From Pseudomonadota bacterium (GTDB lineage: Bacteria > Pseudomonadota > Gammaproteobacteria > Steroidobacterales > Steroidobacteraceae): a stretch of DNA of 64,000 nucleotides. The position numbers and the translations under genes are program-made. The stretch's first letter is position 1. The number at the start of each line of letters is the position of its first letter. The notes under the pieces are model-generated. The model was not told the origin of the DNA. It saw nothing but the letters and a program-made list of their open reading frames with translations, and did not search any database. Positions 25,357 to 34,685 of the stretch are shown here, one piece after another. Location: assembly GCA_018241445.1 (NCBI GenBank), contig JAFEDT010000017.1, positions 1-64,000 of the forward strand. The letters run 5' to 3'.

Positions 25357-26670
25357 GTGCTGGAGCGGTTATTTGACCTCCGGGGCCGCGCCACCACGCT
25401 CAGGACGGAGGTGCTTGCCGGCCTGACGACTTTCCTGACGATGGCCTATATCGTGGTCGTCAATCCGGTAGTACTGGGTGCAGCCGGCATGCCGGTGGCT
25501 GCCGTCGCCGTTGCAACCTGCCTGGCTGCGGGAGTGGGCAGCATGCTCATGGGCCTGCTGTCCAACTATCCCCTGGCCCTCGCACCGGGCATGGGTCTCA
25601 ACGCCTACTTCACCTACACCGTGGTCAAGGGGATGGGCCTGCCCTGGCAGACAGCGCTCGGCTGCGTGCTTCTGTCGGGAACCGCCTTCCTGCTGCTGAC
25701 GCTCGCCGGGGTCGGGCGTCTGATCGTGGCGTCGCTGCCGCGCGCCCTGTTCTCGGCGGTGGCGGGCGGCATCGGCCTGTTCATCGCCTTCATCGGCCTG
25801 GCCGACGCCGGCATCGTGGTCGCGAACCCCGGGACCATGGTGACCCTGGGGACGCTGACGCACCCGACTGCTGCCGTCGCCCTGTTCGGTCTGCTGGCCA
25901 TCGCCGCCATGCAGGCCCGCCAGGTGAAGGGCGCTATCCTGCTGGGCATCCTGCTCACGGCGGCGGTGGCGTGGCTTACCGGCACGGCGCACTTCACACC
26001 GGGCAGTTACAGCGTGGGGGCGCTGTCGGCGACCGCCTTCAAGCTGGACGTACGCGGTGCCCTCAACCTGCACGGTGGTGTCGGCCTGTCACTGATCGAG
26101 ATCGTGTTCGTCTTCCTGTTCGTCGACATGTTCGACAACATTGGCACGCTCGGAGCCGTGGCGCGCAAGGCCGGCCTTATCGCACCCGACGGCAGCATCC
26201 CGCGGCTCAACCGTATCCTGCTTGCGGACTCCGCCTCGGTAATAGTGGGAGCACTCGCTGGCACCAGCCCCGTGGCCAGCTACCTGGAGAGCACCGCGGG
26301 TGTCGCCGCCGGAGGGCGCACCGGCCTCACCAGCGTGGTGGTCGGTCTGCTCTTTCTGGCAACGCTGTTCTTTGCGCCGCTGGTGCAGGCCATCCCGGTG
26401 GCCGCGACCGCCCCGGCGCTGGTGCTGGTCGGCGCCCTGATGATGGGGGCACTGACGGATATCGACTGGGGCGACCCGGAGGCCGCGGTACCGGCCTTCC
26501 TCACGGTAGTCATGATTCCCCTCAGCTATTCCATCGCCAACGGTCTCGCCTTCGGCATCACCAGTTACGTCATCCTGAAACTGGTGCGCGGCCGACTCGT
26601 TCTGCGTGACTGGTTTGCCTGCCTGCTGGCGCTCGCATGCGTCGCGCGATTTATCTACCTGGCCGCATAG
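25357..26670 (+). CDS. AzgA-type purine permease (NCS2 family)
   Basis: 437 residues with about 12-14 hydrophobic segments. EVLAGLTTFLTMAYIVVVNP, PLALAPGMGLNAYFTY, VFLFVDMFDNIGTL and SASVIVGALAGTSPVASYLEST are the conserved AzgA/PurP segments. It imports adenine, guanine or hypoxanthine with protons. GTG 25357 follows GGAGGTCAT. It sits 40 bp after the TonB receptor gene and just before a phosphoribosyltransferase gene, giving an outer-to-inner membrane route for purine bases. Confidence 0.93.
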   Translation: MLERLFDLRGRATTLRTEVLAGLTTFLTMAYIVVVNPVVLGAAGMPVAAVAVATCLAAGVGSMLMGLLSNYPLALAPGMGLNAYFTYTVVKGMGLPWQTALGCVLLSGTAFLLLTLAGVGRLIVASLPRALFSAVAGGIGLFIAFIGLADAGIVVANPGTMVTLGTLTHPTAAVALFGLLAIAAMQARQVKGAILLGILLTAAVAWLTGTAHFTPGSYSVGALSATAFKLDVRGALNLHGGVGLSLIEIVFVFLFVDMFDNIGTLGAVARKAGLIAPDGSIPRLNRILLADSASVIVGALAGTSPVASYLESTAGVAAGGRTGLTSVVVGLLFLATLFFAPLVQAIPVAATAPALVLVGALMMGALTDIDWGDPEAAVPAFLTVVMIPLSYSIANGLAFGITSYVILKLVRGRLVLRDWFACLLALACVARFIYLAA

Positions 26671-26687
26671 GCGCTACACTACCAGCC

Positions 26688-27266
26688 GTGACCACACCCA
26701 ACCCGGTTCCCGTCATCCACAAGGATTTCATTTCCGCTGATTCCCTGCTGCGTGACTCGATCGAGCTGGCCATGCAGATCCTGCGCAGCGGGTTCAGGCC
26801 GACCTTTCTGGTGGGAGTCTGGCGTGGCGGCGCGCCGGTGGGTATTGCGGTGCAGGAGGTGCTCGAGTATCACGGTATCCAGACCGATCACATTGCCATC
26901 CGCACCTCCTCCTACACCGGGATCGACCACCAGGCCAAGGTGGTGCGCGTGCACGCGCTCAACTATCTGGTTTCGCGCCTGTCCTTTGAAGATAAGCTGC
27001 TGCTGATCGACGATGTATTCGACTCAGGGCGCAGTCTGGAGGCGGTACTGGCCGAGCTCAAGCGCCGCTGCCGCCGCAACCTGGCGGAGCAGACCCGCAT
27101 CGCCACCGTGTACTACAAGCCGGGCCGCAACCGCAGCTCCCTGAAACCGGACTACTTCGTACGTGCCACGGAAGACTGGCTGGTGTTCCCGCACGAACTG
27201 CAGGGCCTGACGCGCGAGGAGATCCTGCGGAACAAGCCGGTCGGGCCGGATTTCTTCGAGTCCTGA
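26688..27266 (+). CDS. Purine phosphoribosyltransferase (hypoxanthine/xanthine type)
   Basis: 192 residues. The PRPP-binding loop LLLIDDVFDSGRSLEAV and the FLVGVWRGGAP strand mark a type I phosphoribosyltransferase; YKPGRNRSSLKPDYFV continues the hood/core. It converts a purine base plus PRPP into a nucleotide. With the upstream permease and the adenine deaminase opposite, hypoxanthine is the best guess. GTG 26688 lies 17 bp after the permease stop; a longer frame from 26637 would overlap that gene. Confidence 0.87.
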   Translation: MTTPNPVPVIHKDFISADSLLRDSIELAMQILRSGFRPTFLVGVWRGGAPVGIAVQEVLEYHGIQTDHIAIRTSSYTGIDHQAKVVRVHALNYLVSRLSFEDKLLLIDDVFDSGRSLEAVLAELKRRCRRNLAEQTRIATVYYKPGRNRSSLKPDYFVRATEDWLVFPHELQGLTREEILRNKPVGPDFFES

Positions 27267-27437
27267 GGCGCCCGCGGTCGGGCACCGGCGGTCCCTCTGC
27301 CTTTCAGGGGAAGGAAGGCGCGGGCAGTGTGGCAGTCTGTGGCGCAAGTGTGTAAACCTCTACACACCTCGGCCAAATATACATCCCGGCCACACGGCAT
27401 TCGCCAGCAGCCATCCTGTTTGACAAGCTCCGCGCCC

Positions 27438-28451
27438 TCAGGCGGCCCCGGCAACCACCCGGATCCGCTCCTGCCAGGCCTTCTTCTGCGCATCCGGCAG
27501 GAACGACGCCTCGATGGAGTTGGCCGCCAGCTGCACGATCTGCTCCCGTGACAGACCGAGCGCACGCTGAACCGCGACGTAGTTATCGGCAACATAGCCG
27601 CCGAAGTACGCCGGATCGTCAGAGTTCACCGTCACGCACAGGCCCGCCGCCAGCAGGCGCCCGAGGTTGTGATCTTCCATGCGCTCGAAGACCCGCAGCC
27701 TCACGTTGGACAGCGGACACACCGTCAGGGGCATACGCTCGTGCACCAGGCGCGCCAGCAACTGCGGGTCCTGCTCACTGCGCACACCGTGGTCGATGCG
27801 GCTGACCTTGAGCACATCCAGGGCCTCGCGGATGTAGCTCGCCGGGCCCTCCTCGCCGGCGTGAGCCACGGCCTTCAGGCCCAGCGCCCGTGCCCGTTCA
27901 AACACCCGCGCGAACCTGCCCGGCGGGTTGCCGCACTCCGCCGAGTCGAGCCCGACCCCCGTGATCGCCTGCAGGTGGGGCAGCGCCTGTTCGAGCGTGC
28001 GCATCGCCTCATCCTCGCTCAAGTGCCGCAGGAAACACAGGATCAGGCGGTGCGAAAGACCCAGTTCACGTTCGGCTTCGCGCAGTGCACTGCCGATGCC
28101 ACCGATAACCGCCTCCAACGCAACCCCGCGCGCAGTGTGGGTCTGCGGGTCGAAGAAAATCTCCGCGTGCACCACGCCGTCAGCGTGAGCCCGGCGCAGG
28201 TAGGCGGAAGTCAGGTCATGGAAATCCCGCTCGTCCCGCAGCACTGCGGCCCCGGCGTAGTACACATCCAGAAAGGACTGCAGATCGCGGAAGTCGTAGG
28301 CCTGCTGCAACGCCTCCACCGACGGGTATGGCAGCGCCATCCCGTGGCGCGCCGCCAGTTGGAATGCCATCTGCGGTTCCAGCGTGCCCTCGATGTGCAG
28401 GTGCAGCTCGGCCTTCGGGAGGGCGCGGATGAAATCCCCGGCAGGTTCCAT
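27438..28451 (-). CDS. Adenine deaminase (adenosine-deaminase-like, Add family)
   Basis: 337 residues. Metal and catalytic residues are present: HLH at 17-19, VAHAGEEG (His, Glu) and [12 protein letters not shown] (Asp). [26 protein letters not shown] and [16 protein letters not shown] motifs resemble the Pseudomonas protein shown to deaminate adenine rather than adenosine, as I recall it. It would turn imported adenine into hypoxanthine for the phosphoribosyltransferase it converges on. The 171-bp gap between them has no obvious terminator hairpin. Confidence 0.88.
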   Translation of the reverse strand: MEPAGDFIRALPKAELHLHIEGTLEPQMAFQLAARHGMALPYPSVEALQQAYDFRDLQSFLDVYYAGAAVLRDERDFHDLTSAYLRRAHADGVVHAEIFFDPQTHTARGVALEAVIGGIGSALREAERELGLSHRLILCFLRHLSEDEAMRTLEQALPHLQAITGVGLDSAECGNPPGRFARVFERARALGLKAVAHAGEEGPASYIREALDVLKVSRIDHGVRSEQDPQLLARLVHERMPLTVCPLSNVRLRVFERMEDHNLGRLLAAGLCVTVNSDDPAYFGGYVADNYVAVQRALGLSREQIVQLAANSIEASFLPDAQKKAWQERIRVVAGAA

Positions 28452-28531
28452 GGCCGACTCTCGCCCTGCGGTACTTCCTGCGTCAAGCGCGAAATTCCCC
28501 GGCCGCCAACCGGTAGCCAGCTGGCGCCCCG

Positions 28532-29578
28532 TTACCTGCCCACGACCAGTACCCCGAAACTCCCCGGGATCATCTGCGGCCTCGCGTGGGAGCCCGTGGC
28601 GCTCGCCGCGCTGGAGGGCGCGAACTTCGCCGTCGGCAGATAAATCCGGCCGGTGCGCTCATCGAGCGCAATGGTACGGGCCCCCTCGCCGGTCTTGACC
28701 GTCTCCAACAGCGGGTAGCGGTCCGCCGCGCTGGCATCCACAATGCTCACAGTCCCGTCGCTGTTGGACGTAAATACGCGCTGGGTCTTCGGGTCGAACG
28801 CCGCGCCGTCGGGATCCGCCCCGATCGCGGGGGTCGCCACCACCTTGCCGCTGTTGCTGTCAAGCACGATCAGCTTGTTGTTGGCGCAGGCGGCAAACAG
28901 GCGGTGGCGCTGCCGGTCGAAGGCAAGTCCGGTCGGCTCCTCCCCGGGGGCGACCGACCAGGTCGCGATCGCAACGCGCTTGCGGACGTCGAAAACGTGG
29001 ATCGCGCTCTTTTCCTCGTCGTTGACGAAACCGCGCCCCTGGCCGTCAAACTGCAGGCCCTCGAGCTTGCCGCCGCCAACCGCAACGGTGCCCACAATGG
29101 CGCCTGAGTCGGCGGCGATGATCGAGATATCTCCAGTCTCCCCGCCATTGACGACGAATACCTGCCGGGTCTGAGGGTCGTACTCAATGGCGTCGGGCTT
29201 CACCCCGGTGTACTTGATTTCCGCCAGCGGCTTGAGAGTCTTCAGGTCAAACATAGTTACCGTGCGGGCCAGTCCGTTGCTGGTGAAGCCATGGCCGAAC
29301 TCCGGGGCAAACGCGATGCCGTGTACGCCCGGTGTCCCGCTGATCTCACCCACCCGGGTGCCGGTATCCGCATCGAGTACCTCGACCCGGGTACTGTGCG
29401 CGATGAAGAGTCGGTGGTTTGTCGGATCCACCCGCAGGTAGTCGTAGCCGGTCTCATGCCCGCCAACCGGGTAGTGCGCGAGCACGCGGTAGTTTCCGGT
29501 CCCGGTGGCGCTGCCTGACCCGGCGGCGGCCAGGGTGACAAGCGTGAGGAATGCCAGGACGAATTTGCGATGGATCAC
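28532..29578 (-). CDS. Exported YncE-like beta-propeller protein
   Basis: 348 residues. A signal peptide (about 1-24, [16 protein letters not shown]) is followed by repeated 40-residue blades such as [35 protein letters not shown] and [20 protein letters not shown]. The blades fit the YVTN/YncE seven-bladed family. GTG 29578 is chosen because AAGGGAG lies ten bases upstream; the frame is open to 29668 without a better site. Such proteins act in the periplasm, some in binding DNA or metals, but no specific role can be stated. It follows the tRNA-Ser gene. Confidence 0.82.
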   Translation of the reverse strand: MIHRKFVLAFLTLVTLAAAGSGSATGTGNYRVLAHYPVGGHETGYDYLRVDPTNHRLFIAHSTRVEVLDADTGTRVGEISGTPGVHGIAFAPEFGHGFTSNGLARTVTMFDLKTLKPLAEIKYTGVKPDAIEYDPQTRQVFVVNGGETGDISIIAADSGAIVGTVAVGGGKLEGLQFDGQGRGFVNDEEKSAIHVFDVRKRVAIATWSVAPGEEPTGLAFDRQRHRLFAACANNKLIVLDSNSGKVVATPAIGADPDGAAFDPKTQRVFTSNSDGTVSIVDASAADRYPLLETVKTGEGARTIALDERTGRIYLPTAKFAPSSAASATGSHARPQMIPGSFGVLVVGR

Positions 29579-29738
29579 GATACGACTCCCTTGAAGGTTG
29601 AGCAGGTGCATGCGGCTGTGCCAGGACAAGAGCATGGCAGAGGATCCTGAAGGCAACCTAAAAAACACCGGGGCCGCGGAGGCTCGTCGAACCCCGTCGC
29701 AACCGCGTGGCTCACGTGAATAGCTTTTTCGCGAATAG

Positions 29739-29828
29739 TGGCGGAGAGGGTGGGATTCGAACCCACGATCAGGTTGCCCTGATGCCGGTTTTCAAGACCG
29801 GTGCGTTCAACCGCTCCGCCACCTCTCC
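29739..29828 (-). tRNA. tRNA-Ser (anticodon UGA)
   Basis: A 90-nt gene with encoded CCA. The acceptor strand GGAGAGG pairs with CCTCTCC and the discriminator is G. The anticodon stem CCGGT/ACCGG closes the loop CTTGAAA, giving anticodon TGA. A long variable arm (CATCAGGG..CCTGATC), the mark of class II tRNAs, is followed by the T arm GTGGGTTCGAATCCCAC. It reads the UCA and UCG family of serine codons. No integrase or attachment-site duplication is visible next to it. Confidence 0.97.
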
Positions 29829-29912
29829 GTCCCGCGGCAGGCGGATTATAGGGGATCGTGGTCCGCCAGAGTCCGGCACGGCTCGACAGCGTTATGCCTG
29901 CGCAGCTGCCGA

Positions 29913-30515
29913 TCAGGTGCCAGGCCCCTTGTATCCCGGCAGGTGGGCGGCGTCCTTGCACAAGGCCAGCTTCAGCGCCGCATCGACACTGTTCCTGAAA
30001 TCCTGGTGCGTCGGCCCGATGACCACCCGCGGGCGGAAGAAGTCCGCCCACAGGAATTCCGCGAACGCCGTTGGCGTCTTCTGGTACCCGCCGTCGTTGC
30101 GGACGTAGCCGGCAAGCGAGCGGTAGGGGTCGTCGCGCAGTTTGTCCAGGTGATTTGGGATGTCCGTCACCGGCCTGATCTTGCCGTGCTCGTCAACCGG
30201 GTGGGCCCAGTTGGCGGCCTGCATCTTCGGCCAGAACTGCGCCAGGGACAGCCTGGAGAAGTCGTCCTCCACATCGAAGAAACCGCTATCGAGCCCGGCC
30301 TCGATGGCGGCGCGGCCGAGATGGTGATGATCGGTGATGTAGAGCTTGTCGTCCGGGCCCCATACTGCGGGTATCGGGTGCGCCTGCATGAAGTCGCGCT
30401 GCTCGCCACCCTTCATGGCCGCAAGCTTGTTGCGCTTGTCGTGCACCTCGATCATGCCTACGGTGATCTGCGTAGGGCGCAGCTTGTGCAGTTCGACTTC
30501 GTGGATCTTGCCCAT
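29913..30515 (-). CDS. ParB-like nuclease-domain protein (PF08857 type)
   Basis: 200 residues. KLRPTQITVGMIEV, a possible base-binding HPIPAVWGPDDKLYITDHHHLGRAA segment and a helical C-terminal half match the putative ParBc_2 family, distant from true ParB. It lacks the ParB DNA-binding helix-turn-helix, so a role in chromosome partitioning is unlikely. ATG 30515 overlaps the TauE stop (TGATG), indicating a two-gene unit. No function is established for this family. Confidence 0.75.
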   Translation of the reverse strand: MGKIHEVELHKLRPTQITVGMIEVHDKRNKLAAMKGGEQRDFMQAHPIPAVWGPDDKLYITDHHHLGRAAIEAGLDSGFFDVEDDFSRLSLAQFWPKMQAANWAHPVDEHGKIRPVTDIPNHLDKLRDDPYRSLAGYVRNDGGYQKTPTAFAEFLWADFFRPRVVIGPTHQDFRNSVDAALKLALCKDAAHLPGYKGPGT

Positions 30516-31408
30516 CAGGCACCGTTGACGGCAGGCGTCCCGCGCTGTACGCGGGCCGAACGCAGCATGGCGACGGCAGCATACGTCACCACCGCGATCA
30601 CCAGCCAGCGCAGCAGGGTCAGCGGCAGCTCCTTGACGATGTAGAACGCCACCAGCGTACCGGCCACGCCGCCGAACAGCAGGCCCAGCGCGGAAACGTG
30701 ACTGAAGCGTCCGGATTGCAGGAAGCGCAGGCCCGCCACCGGCATGATGTAGCCGTCGCTGCCCATCATGATCGGGAACGCCGCCAGCGGATGCAGGCCC
30801 AGCAGCGAGAACACGATCATGCTGGGGGCATAGTTGCCGATACCGATGCACATCAGCGCGCCCAGCACGAAGTTGACCAGTACTGCCACCCCAAAGCGCC
30901 AGCCCGCGAGCCCCAGGGTCACGCCGCTTTGCGAAAGATACCCGACGTTTTTCAGGAGAAAGAAGAACGCGGCAACCAACAGGGCGACACCCATGGCCCG
31001 CTGGATGGCACGGCGCGGCATGCGGCTGACGAATCCGGCGCCGAGCCAGGCGCCCGCCGCGGCGCTGGCAATGGTACACAGCAGCAGGACCGGTTCGACC
31101 CTCACCGCCGTGATGAACAACAGGGTCTCCAGGAAGGCGCTGGAGTTCAGGCCGATGTTCAGCGTGCCCGGGATCAGCTCATCGGCGGGCTTGTGGCGGA
31201 ATTTGAACCAGGCGGTGGTGGGCGCGAAGGACCCTATGCCGAGCGTATCCAGAAACGAGGTGACCACACCGATCAGGATGTCCACCGGACCGGGCCGACC
31301 GCTTAGCCGATGTCGCCGTACCGCCCGGATCCAGCCGATCGCGAACACGATGTTAACGAGCACCACTCCTGCGAGCAGCAGCATCCGGATCGTGGCCTGC
31401 GTGTTCAC
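30515..31408 (-). CDS. TauE/SafE-family membrane exporter
   Basis: 297 residues with about eight membrane helices in two repeats. The TauE/SafE pattern appears as IGVVTSFLDTLGIGSFAPTTAWFKF in the first half and GIGNYAPSMIVFSLLGLHP in the second. Family members export sulfite, sulfoacetate or other small organic anions. GTG 31408 follows AGGGGGCGCAC. It lies 78 bp after the FAD oxidase gene and is coupled to the ParB-like gene. The cargo is unknown. Confidence 0.85.
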   Translation of the reverse strand: MNTQATIRMLLLAGVVLVNIVFAIGWIRAVRRHRLSGRPGPVDILIGVVTSFLDTLGIGSFAPTTAWFKFRHKPADELIPGTLNIGLNSSAFLETLLFITAVRVEPVLLLCTIASAAAGAWLGAGFVSRMPRRAIQRAMGVALLVAAFFFLLKNVGYLSQSGVTLGLAGWRFGVAVLVNFVLGALMCIGIGNYAPSMIVFSLLGLHPLAAFPIMMGSDGYIMPVAGLRFLQSGRFSHVSALGLLFGGVAGTLVAFYIVKELPLTLLRWLVIAVVTYAAVAMLRSARVQRGTPAVNGA

Positions 31409-31486
31409 GTGCGCCCCCTGCTATCGGCCAGCAAAATGAGTGTCACGCGCATACGCACCACGCATCCGCGCCCCCGAGCGTACGCA

Positions 31487-32797
31487 TCAAGCGCCCGCCA
31501 CGCGGGGTTGCCGGCGTGCTGTGAGCGCATCCGCAAGACGCAGGTACTGGACCGTGGCGCGCACGCCCAGGCGGCTGAAGGCGTGCAGTGCGACGGGCTT
31601 GAGCGGCGTGATTGGAAAGCCCAGTTCGTCGGCTGGAGCACCCAGCACGCGCCGCGCCAGCAGCCTGCCCATGACAGTGGCCATTGCCACCCCGCGCCCG
31701 TTGTAGCCCAGGCCCGCCAGCAGCCCCGGCGCCGGTTCGTGCAGATGCGGCAGATGGTCCGGTGTCACCGCGACCATGCCACCCCAGTGGTATTCGAAGC
31801 CGATTCCATCGAGTTGCGGAAAGATCTCCGCCACGGCGCGATAGTGGTGTTTGACGGCCGCCAGCCTCGGGGCGCGGGCGTAGGTGCCGCGTGACCCCAT
31901 CACCAGTCGCCCGGAAGACTCGACCCGGAAGTAGCGCAACAGGCGCCAGGTGTCGGACGCTGCCTGCCCTCCTGGCAGGATCTGCGCACGCAGCGATGCC
32001 GGCAGTGGCTGGGTCGCGACCTGGAAGGAAGGAACCGGGACGACGCTGCGCCGCAGTGTGTCCGAGATCGAGTCGGTATAGGCATTGGTGGCCAGAATGA
32101 CCACGGGGGCGGCCGCGCTCGCTGCCGCGGTGCCAACCTCCCACCCTGTGGTGGTTTTCACCAGGCGCAGCGCCGCCGTGCGCGCGAAGATGCGTGCCCC
32201 CGCCGCGGCCGCCGCCCGCGCCAGCCCCCTGACATAGGCGAGTGGCTGTACCGTGCCGCCGCGGGGGTCTAGCAGACCGCCGCAATAGCGGCTCGAGCCG
32301 GTCAGTGCCGCCACCTCCGCCGCCGACAGCATCCGCAGCGGCGCGCCGCGCTGCTGCCATTGCCGGACCCGGCGCTGCAGCTGCCGCAAGGCCGTCTCGG
32401 ACGTGGCGGGCTGAATCCAGCCCGTGCGCGTGGCGTCGCAGGCGATGGCGTGCTCGCGGATCAGATCGAACACAAGGTCGGGGCCGCCCGCTACCGTGTC
32501 CACCATGCGCGCTCCCGGGCCGGCGCCGAACCGCTCCTGCAGCTCGTCGGGGTCGTCTTTCACACCGGGAATGACCTGGCCGCCGTTGAGCCCGGAGGCC
32601 CGCTCACCAATCCGCGCCGCCTCCAGCACCACGACGTCGCGCCCGGCGCGCGCCAGGTGCAGGGCGGCGGATAGCCCGGTGTAGCCGGCGCCGATCACCA
32701 CAGCCTGCGCGCTCACCGGCGCGGCGAGGGCGGCAAACTCCGGTCCCGGGGCGGCGGTGGCCTCCCACAGTGACCGCACCTGGAGGGGGGCGCTCAT
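31487..32797 (-). CDS. FAD-dependent amine oxidoreductase (PuuB/DadA-like)
   Basis: 436 residues. The FAD motif VVIGAGYTGLSAALHLARAG is at about 33-52, followed by NGGQVIPG. The C-terminal GYNGRGVAMATVMGRLLA is typical of the DAO-superfamily gamma-glutamylputrescine oxidase-like branch. It should oxidise a C-N bond using FAD. ATG 32797 has no Shine-Dalgarno upstream, and the TATCGATAATCGAT motif begins only five bases away, so the message may be leaderless or repression may act directly at the start. It is divergent from the amine dehydrogenase operon. Soluble; no signal peptide is visible. Confidence 0.87.
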   Translation of the reverse strand: MSAPLQVRSLWEATAAPGPEFAALAAPVSAQAVVIGAGYTGLSAALHLARAGRDVVVLEAARIGERASGLNGGQVIPGVKDDPDELQERFGAGPGARMVDTVAGGPDLVFDLIREHAIACDATRTGWIQPATSETALRQLQRRVRQWQQRGAPLRMLSAAEVAALTGSSRYCGGLLDPRGGTVQPLAYVRGLARAAAAAGARIFARTAALRLVKTTTGWEVGTAAASAAAPVVILATNAYTDSISDTLRRSVVPVPSFQVATQPLPASLRAQILPGGQAASDTWRLLRYFRVESSGRLVMGSRGTYARAPRLAAVKHHYRAVAEIFPQLDGIGFEYHWGGMVAVTPDHLPHLHEPAPGLLAGLGYNGRGVAMATVMGRLLARRVLGAPADELGFPITPLKPVALHAFSRLGVRATVQYLRLADALTARRQPRVAGA

Positions 32798-32801
32798 GCG
32801 C

Positions 32802-32815
32802 TATCGATAATCGAT
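32802..32815. promoter_or_regulatory. Candidate IclR operator, copy 1
   Basis: TATCGATAATCGAT, built from two ATCGAT palindromes around a central A. It lies in the divergent region between the FAD oxidase and amine dehydrogenase genes. The identical 14-mer occurs at 43589-43602, just before an IclR regulator gene. A TTGACG that could serve as a -35 element toward the dehydrogenase begins at 32816. Binding by the IclR protein is inference. Confidence 0.6.
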
Positions 32816-32984
32816 TTGACGCTATCGGCTATTCGCAGCACTGTACGGCAGGCGCACACTGACGGTCAAACCGCGCTCCGGCAGTGGCGCCCGGCTTCCC
32901 CGGCCAGCGGCCTTGTGCCAGACTTGCATCGACCTGTGCCGCAACCGCGGCCTGCAGACTCAAGGCTTCGAGGGGAGACCAGGA

Positions 32985-34145
32985 ATGCGCGCCTTGCCTG
33001 TGTTTTGTGCAACCTCGCTCGCGCTGACGCAGCTTGCGTACGCCGCCGGCCCGCCGCCGCCGGTACCGGTGGAGCACCTGACGGTCGAGAAGATGCCGCC
33101 GCGCGGCCCGCACTGGGTCTACGTGCTGGACGAGGCCTTCGACAACGAGATCGATGCGCGCGTCATTCCGTTCGATGGCGACAGCAACCGGCGGCTCGGG
33201 CAAATCGACGCCGGCTTCAATCCGGGCTTCAATCTCTCGCCCGACGGCAACACCACCGTGGTCTCGACCACCTACTTTGCCCGCGGCGGGCATGGCGCAC
33301 GCACCGACGTGGTGGAGTTCACCGACAATTCCAACCTGACCGTGAAGCACGAGGTCATTCTGCCCAGCAAGCGGGCGATGACCGGACCGTCGCTGTTCAA
33401 TGTCGCCTACAGTGACGATGCGCACCTGCTGTACGCTGCCTACATCACCCCGGCGGCTTCCTTCGGCGTCATCGACGCGCTGCACTACAGGATGCTGGGA
33501 GAGATCGACACCGCTGGCTGCGTCATGACCATTCCCGGGACCGGTTACCGGGTGTCCTCGATCTGCGAGAACGGGCGGCTGCTGACCGTCACCCTGGACG
33601 CACAGGGCAAGGAGACCGGCCGCAGCATGTCCGAGCCATTCTTCAACGCCGACACCGATCCGGTGTTCGTACAGGGCATCGCCGGCAGCAGTGCCCACAA
33701 GTACATCTTCCTCAGCTTTCTGGGCCAGGTGCACCAGGTCGACTTCAATGGCGCGCAACCGGTTTTTGCGCCTGCGTGGTCGCTGGTGAGCCCCGCCGAG
33801 CAAGGCAAGTGGCGGCCGGGGGGCACGCAAATGGGCGCGGTGCACCGCGGCCTCAACCGGCTGTACGTGCAGATGCACCAGGGCGGCGAGGGTTCGCACA
33901 AGGAGGGTGGCAGCGAGATCTGGGTGTTCGATCTTGCCAGCCACAAACGCATTGCGCGCTGGCCGGTGCATGCGCACGGCGGCATCGCGCCAATCCAGGC
34001 GCTGCAGGTGACGCAGGACAACGCACCGCTGCTGTTCGCGGCCACCGACGCCGCCGACCTGGCAGTGCTCGACGCTCGTTCCGGTCAGATCAAACACGTT
34101 GAAAAGCACCTGGGCCAGACACCCTGGATGCTGTTGACACCTTGA
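32985..34145 (+). CDS. aauB: TTQ amine dehydrogenase heavy chain (aromatic amine dehydrogenase type)
   Basis: 386 residues. A signal peptide (about 1-20, ending LAYA) leads to a seven-bladed beta-propeller: HWVYVLDEAFDN, FNLSPDGNTTVVSTTYFARGG, GGSEIWVFDLASHKRIARWPV. This is the structural beta/heavy subunit of methylamine or aromatic amine dehydrogenase, found in the periplasm as a heterotetramer with the TTQ light chain. ATG 32985 follows GGGGAGACCAGGA; the frame extends upstream to 32913 without a signal peptide. The aromatic-amine choice rests mainly on the light chain that follows 12 bp later. Confidence 0.88.
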   Translation: MRALPVFCATSLALTQLAYAAGPPPPVPVEHLTVEKMPPRGPHWVYVLDEAFDNEIDARVIPFDGDSNRRLGQIDAGFNPGFNLSPDGNTTVVSTTYFARGGHGARTDVVEFTDNSNLTVKHEVILPSKRAMTGPSLFNVAYSDDAHLLYAAYITPAASFGVIDALHYRMLGEIDTAGCVMTIPGTGYRVSSICENGRLLTVTLDAQGKETGRSMSEPFFNADTDPVFVQGIAGSSAHKYIFLSFLGQVHQVDFNGAQPVFAPAWSLVSPAEQGKWRPGGTQMGAVHRGLNRLYVQMHQGGEGSHKEGGSEIWVFDLASHKRIARWPVHAHGGIAPIQALQVTQDNAPLLFAATDAADLAVLDARSGQIKHVEKHLGQTPWMLLTP

Positions 34146-34157
34146 GGCGGGGGACCT

Positions 34158-34685
34158 ATGCGCTCGCGATTGGATCAGCTGTTCGAGAACACTTCGCGCT
34201 CGCTCGCGCGCCGCAGTTCGCGCCGCAGCGTGCTGGCCACCCTGGGCGGTGTGCTCACCGGCGCCGCCCTGCTGCCGCTGCTGCCGGTGGATCGCGCCGG
34301 GCGCGCCCAGGCGGCCGAGAGCAAGGGCGGCAAGGCAGTGGGACCGGAGAGTTGCCAGTACTGGAAATACTGCGCCGTCGACGGCTTCCTGTGCTCGTGC
34401 TGCGGCGGGACCTCCAGCTCCTGCCCGCCGGGCACGGACCCGTCGCCGATCACATGGGTCGGCACCTGCCAGAACCCGGGCGACGGCCGCGACTACATGG
34501 TCTCCTACAATGACTGCTGCGGTAAGGCGAGTTGCGGCAACTGCGAATGCAACCGCAACGAGCGTGAGAAGCCCGCCTACCGGCCATCGCGCAACAACGA
34601 CCTCAACTGGTGCATGGCCAACGCGAACTCCAGCTATCACTGTTCCACGGCGGTGATCCTGGGCGTGGCAGAGAAAGCATCTTGA
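34158..34685 (+). CDS. aauA: TTQ amine dehydrogenase light chain (aromatic amine dehydrogenase type)
   Basis: 175 residues. A twin-arginine-rich leader (RRSSRRSVLATLGG) and long hydrophobic segment precede a mature domain with 14 cysteines (66-162). Trp100 (SPITWVGTC) and Trp151 (DLNWCMA) are the residues that would form tryptophan tryptophylquinone; Asp75 and Asp119 match the conserved catalytic and biogenesis aspartates. CAVDGFLCSCCGGT and NWCMANxNS look closer to Alcaligenes faecalis aromatic amine dehydrogenase than to Paracoccus methylamine dehydrogenase as I remember them. It oxidises primary amines to aldehydes and ammonia in the periplasm. Confidence 0.9.
   Translation: MRSRLDQLFENTSRSLARRSSRRSVLATLGGVLTGAALLPLLPVDRAGRAQAAESKGGKAVGPESCQYWKYCAVDGFLCSCCGGTSSSCPPGTDPSPITWVGTCQNPGDGRDYMVSYNDCCGKASCGNCECNRNEREKPAYRPSRNNDLNWCMANANSSYHCSTAVILGVAEKAS

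Noticed and set aside
29739..29828. tRNA-Ser as an integration site of a genomic island
   Set aside because: No integrase, no direct repeat of the tRNA 3' end and no phage-like genes nearby.
30516..31079. Upstream extension of the ParB-like gene within the TauE gene
   Set aside because: The ATG at 30515 directly follows the TauE stop; the extension is Arg/Gly-rich and out of frame with the real gene.
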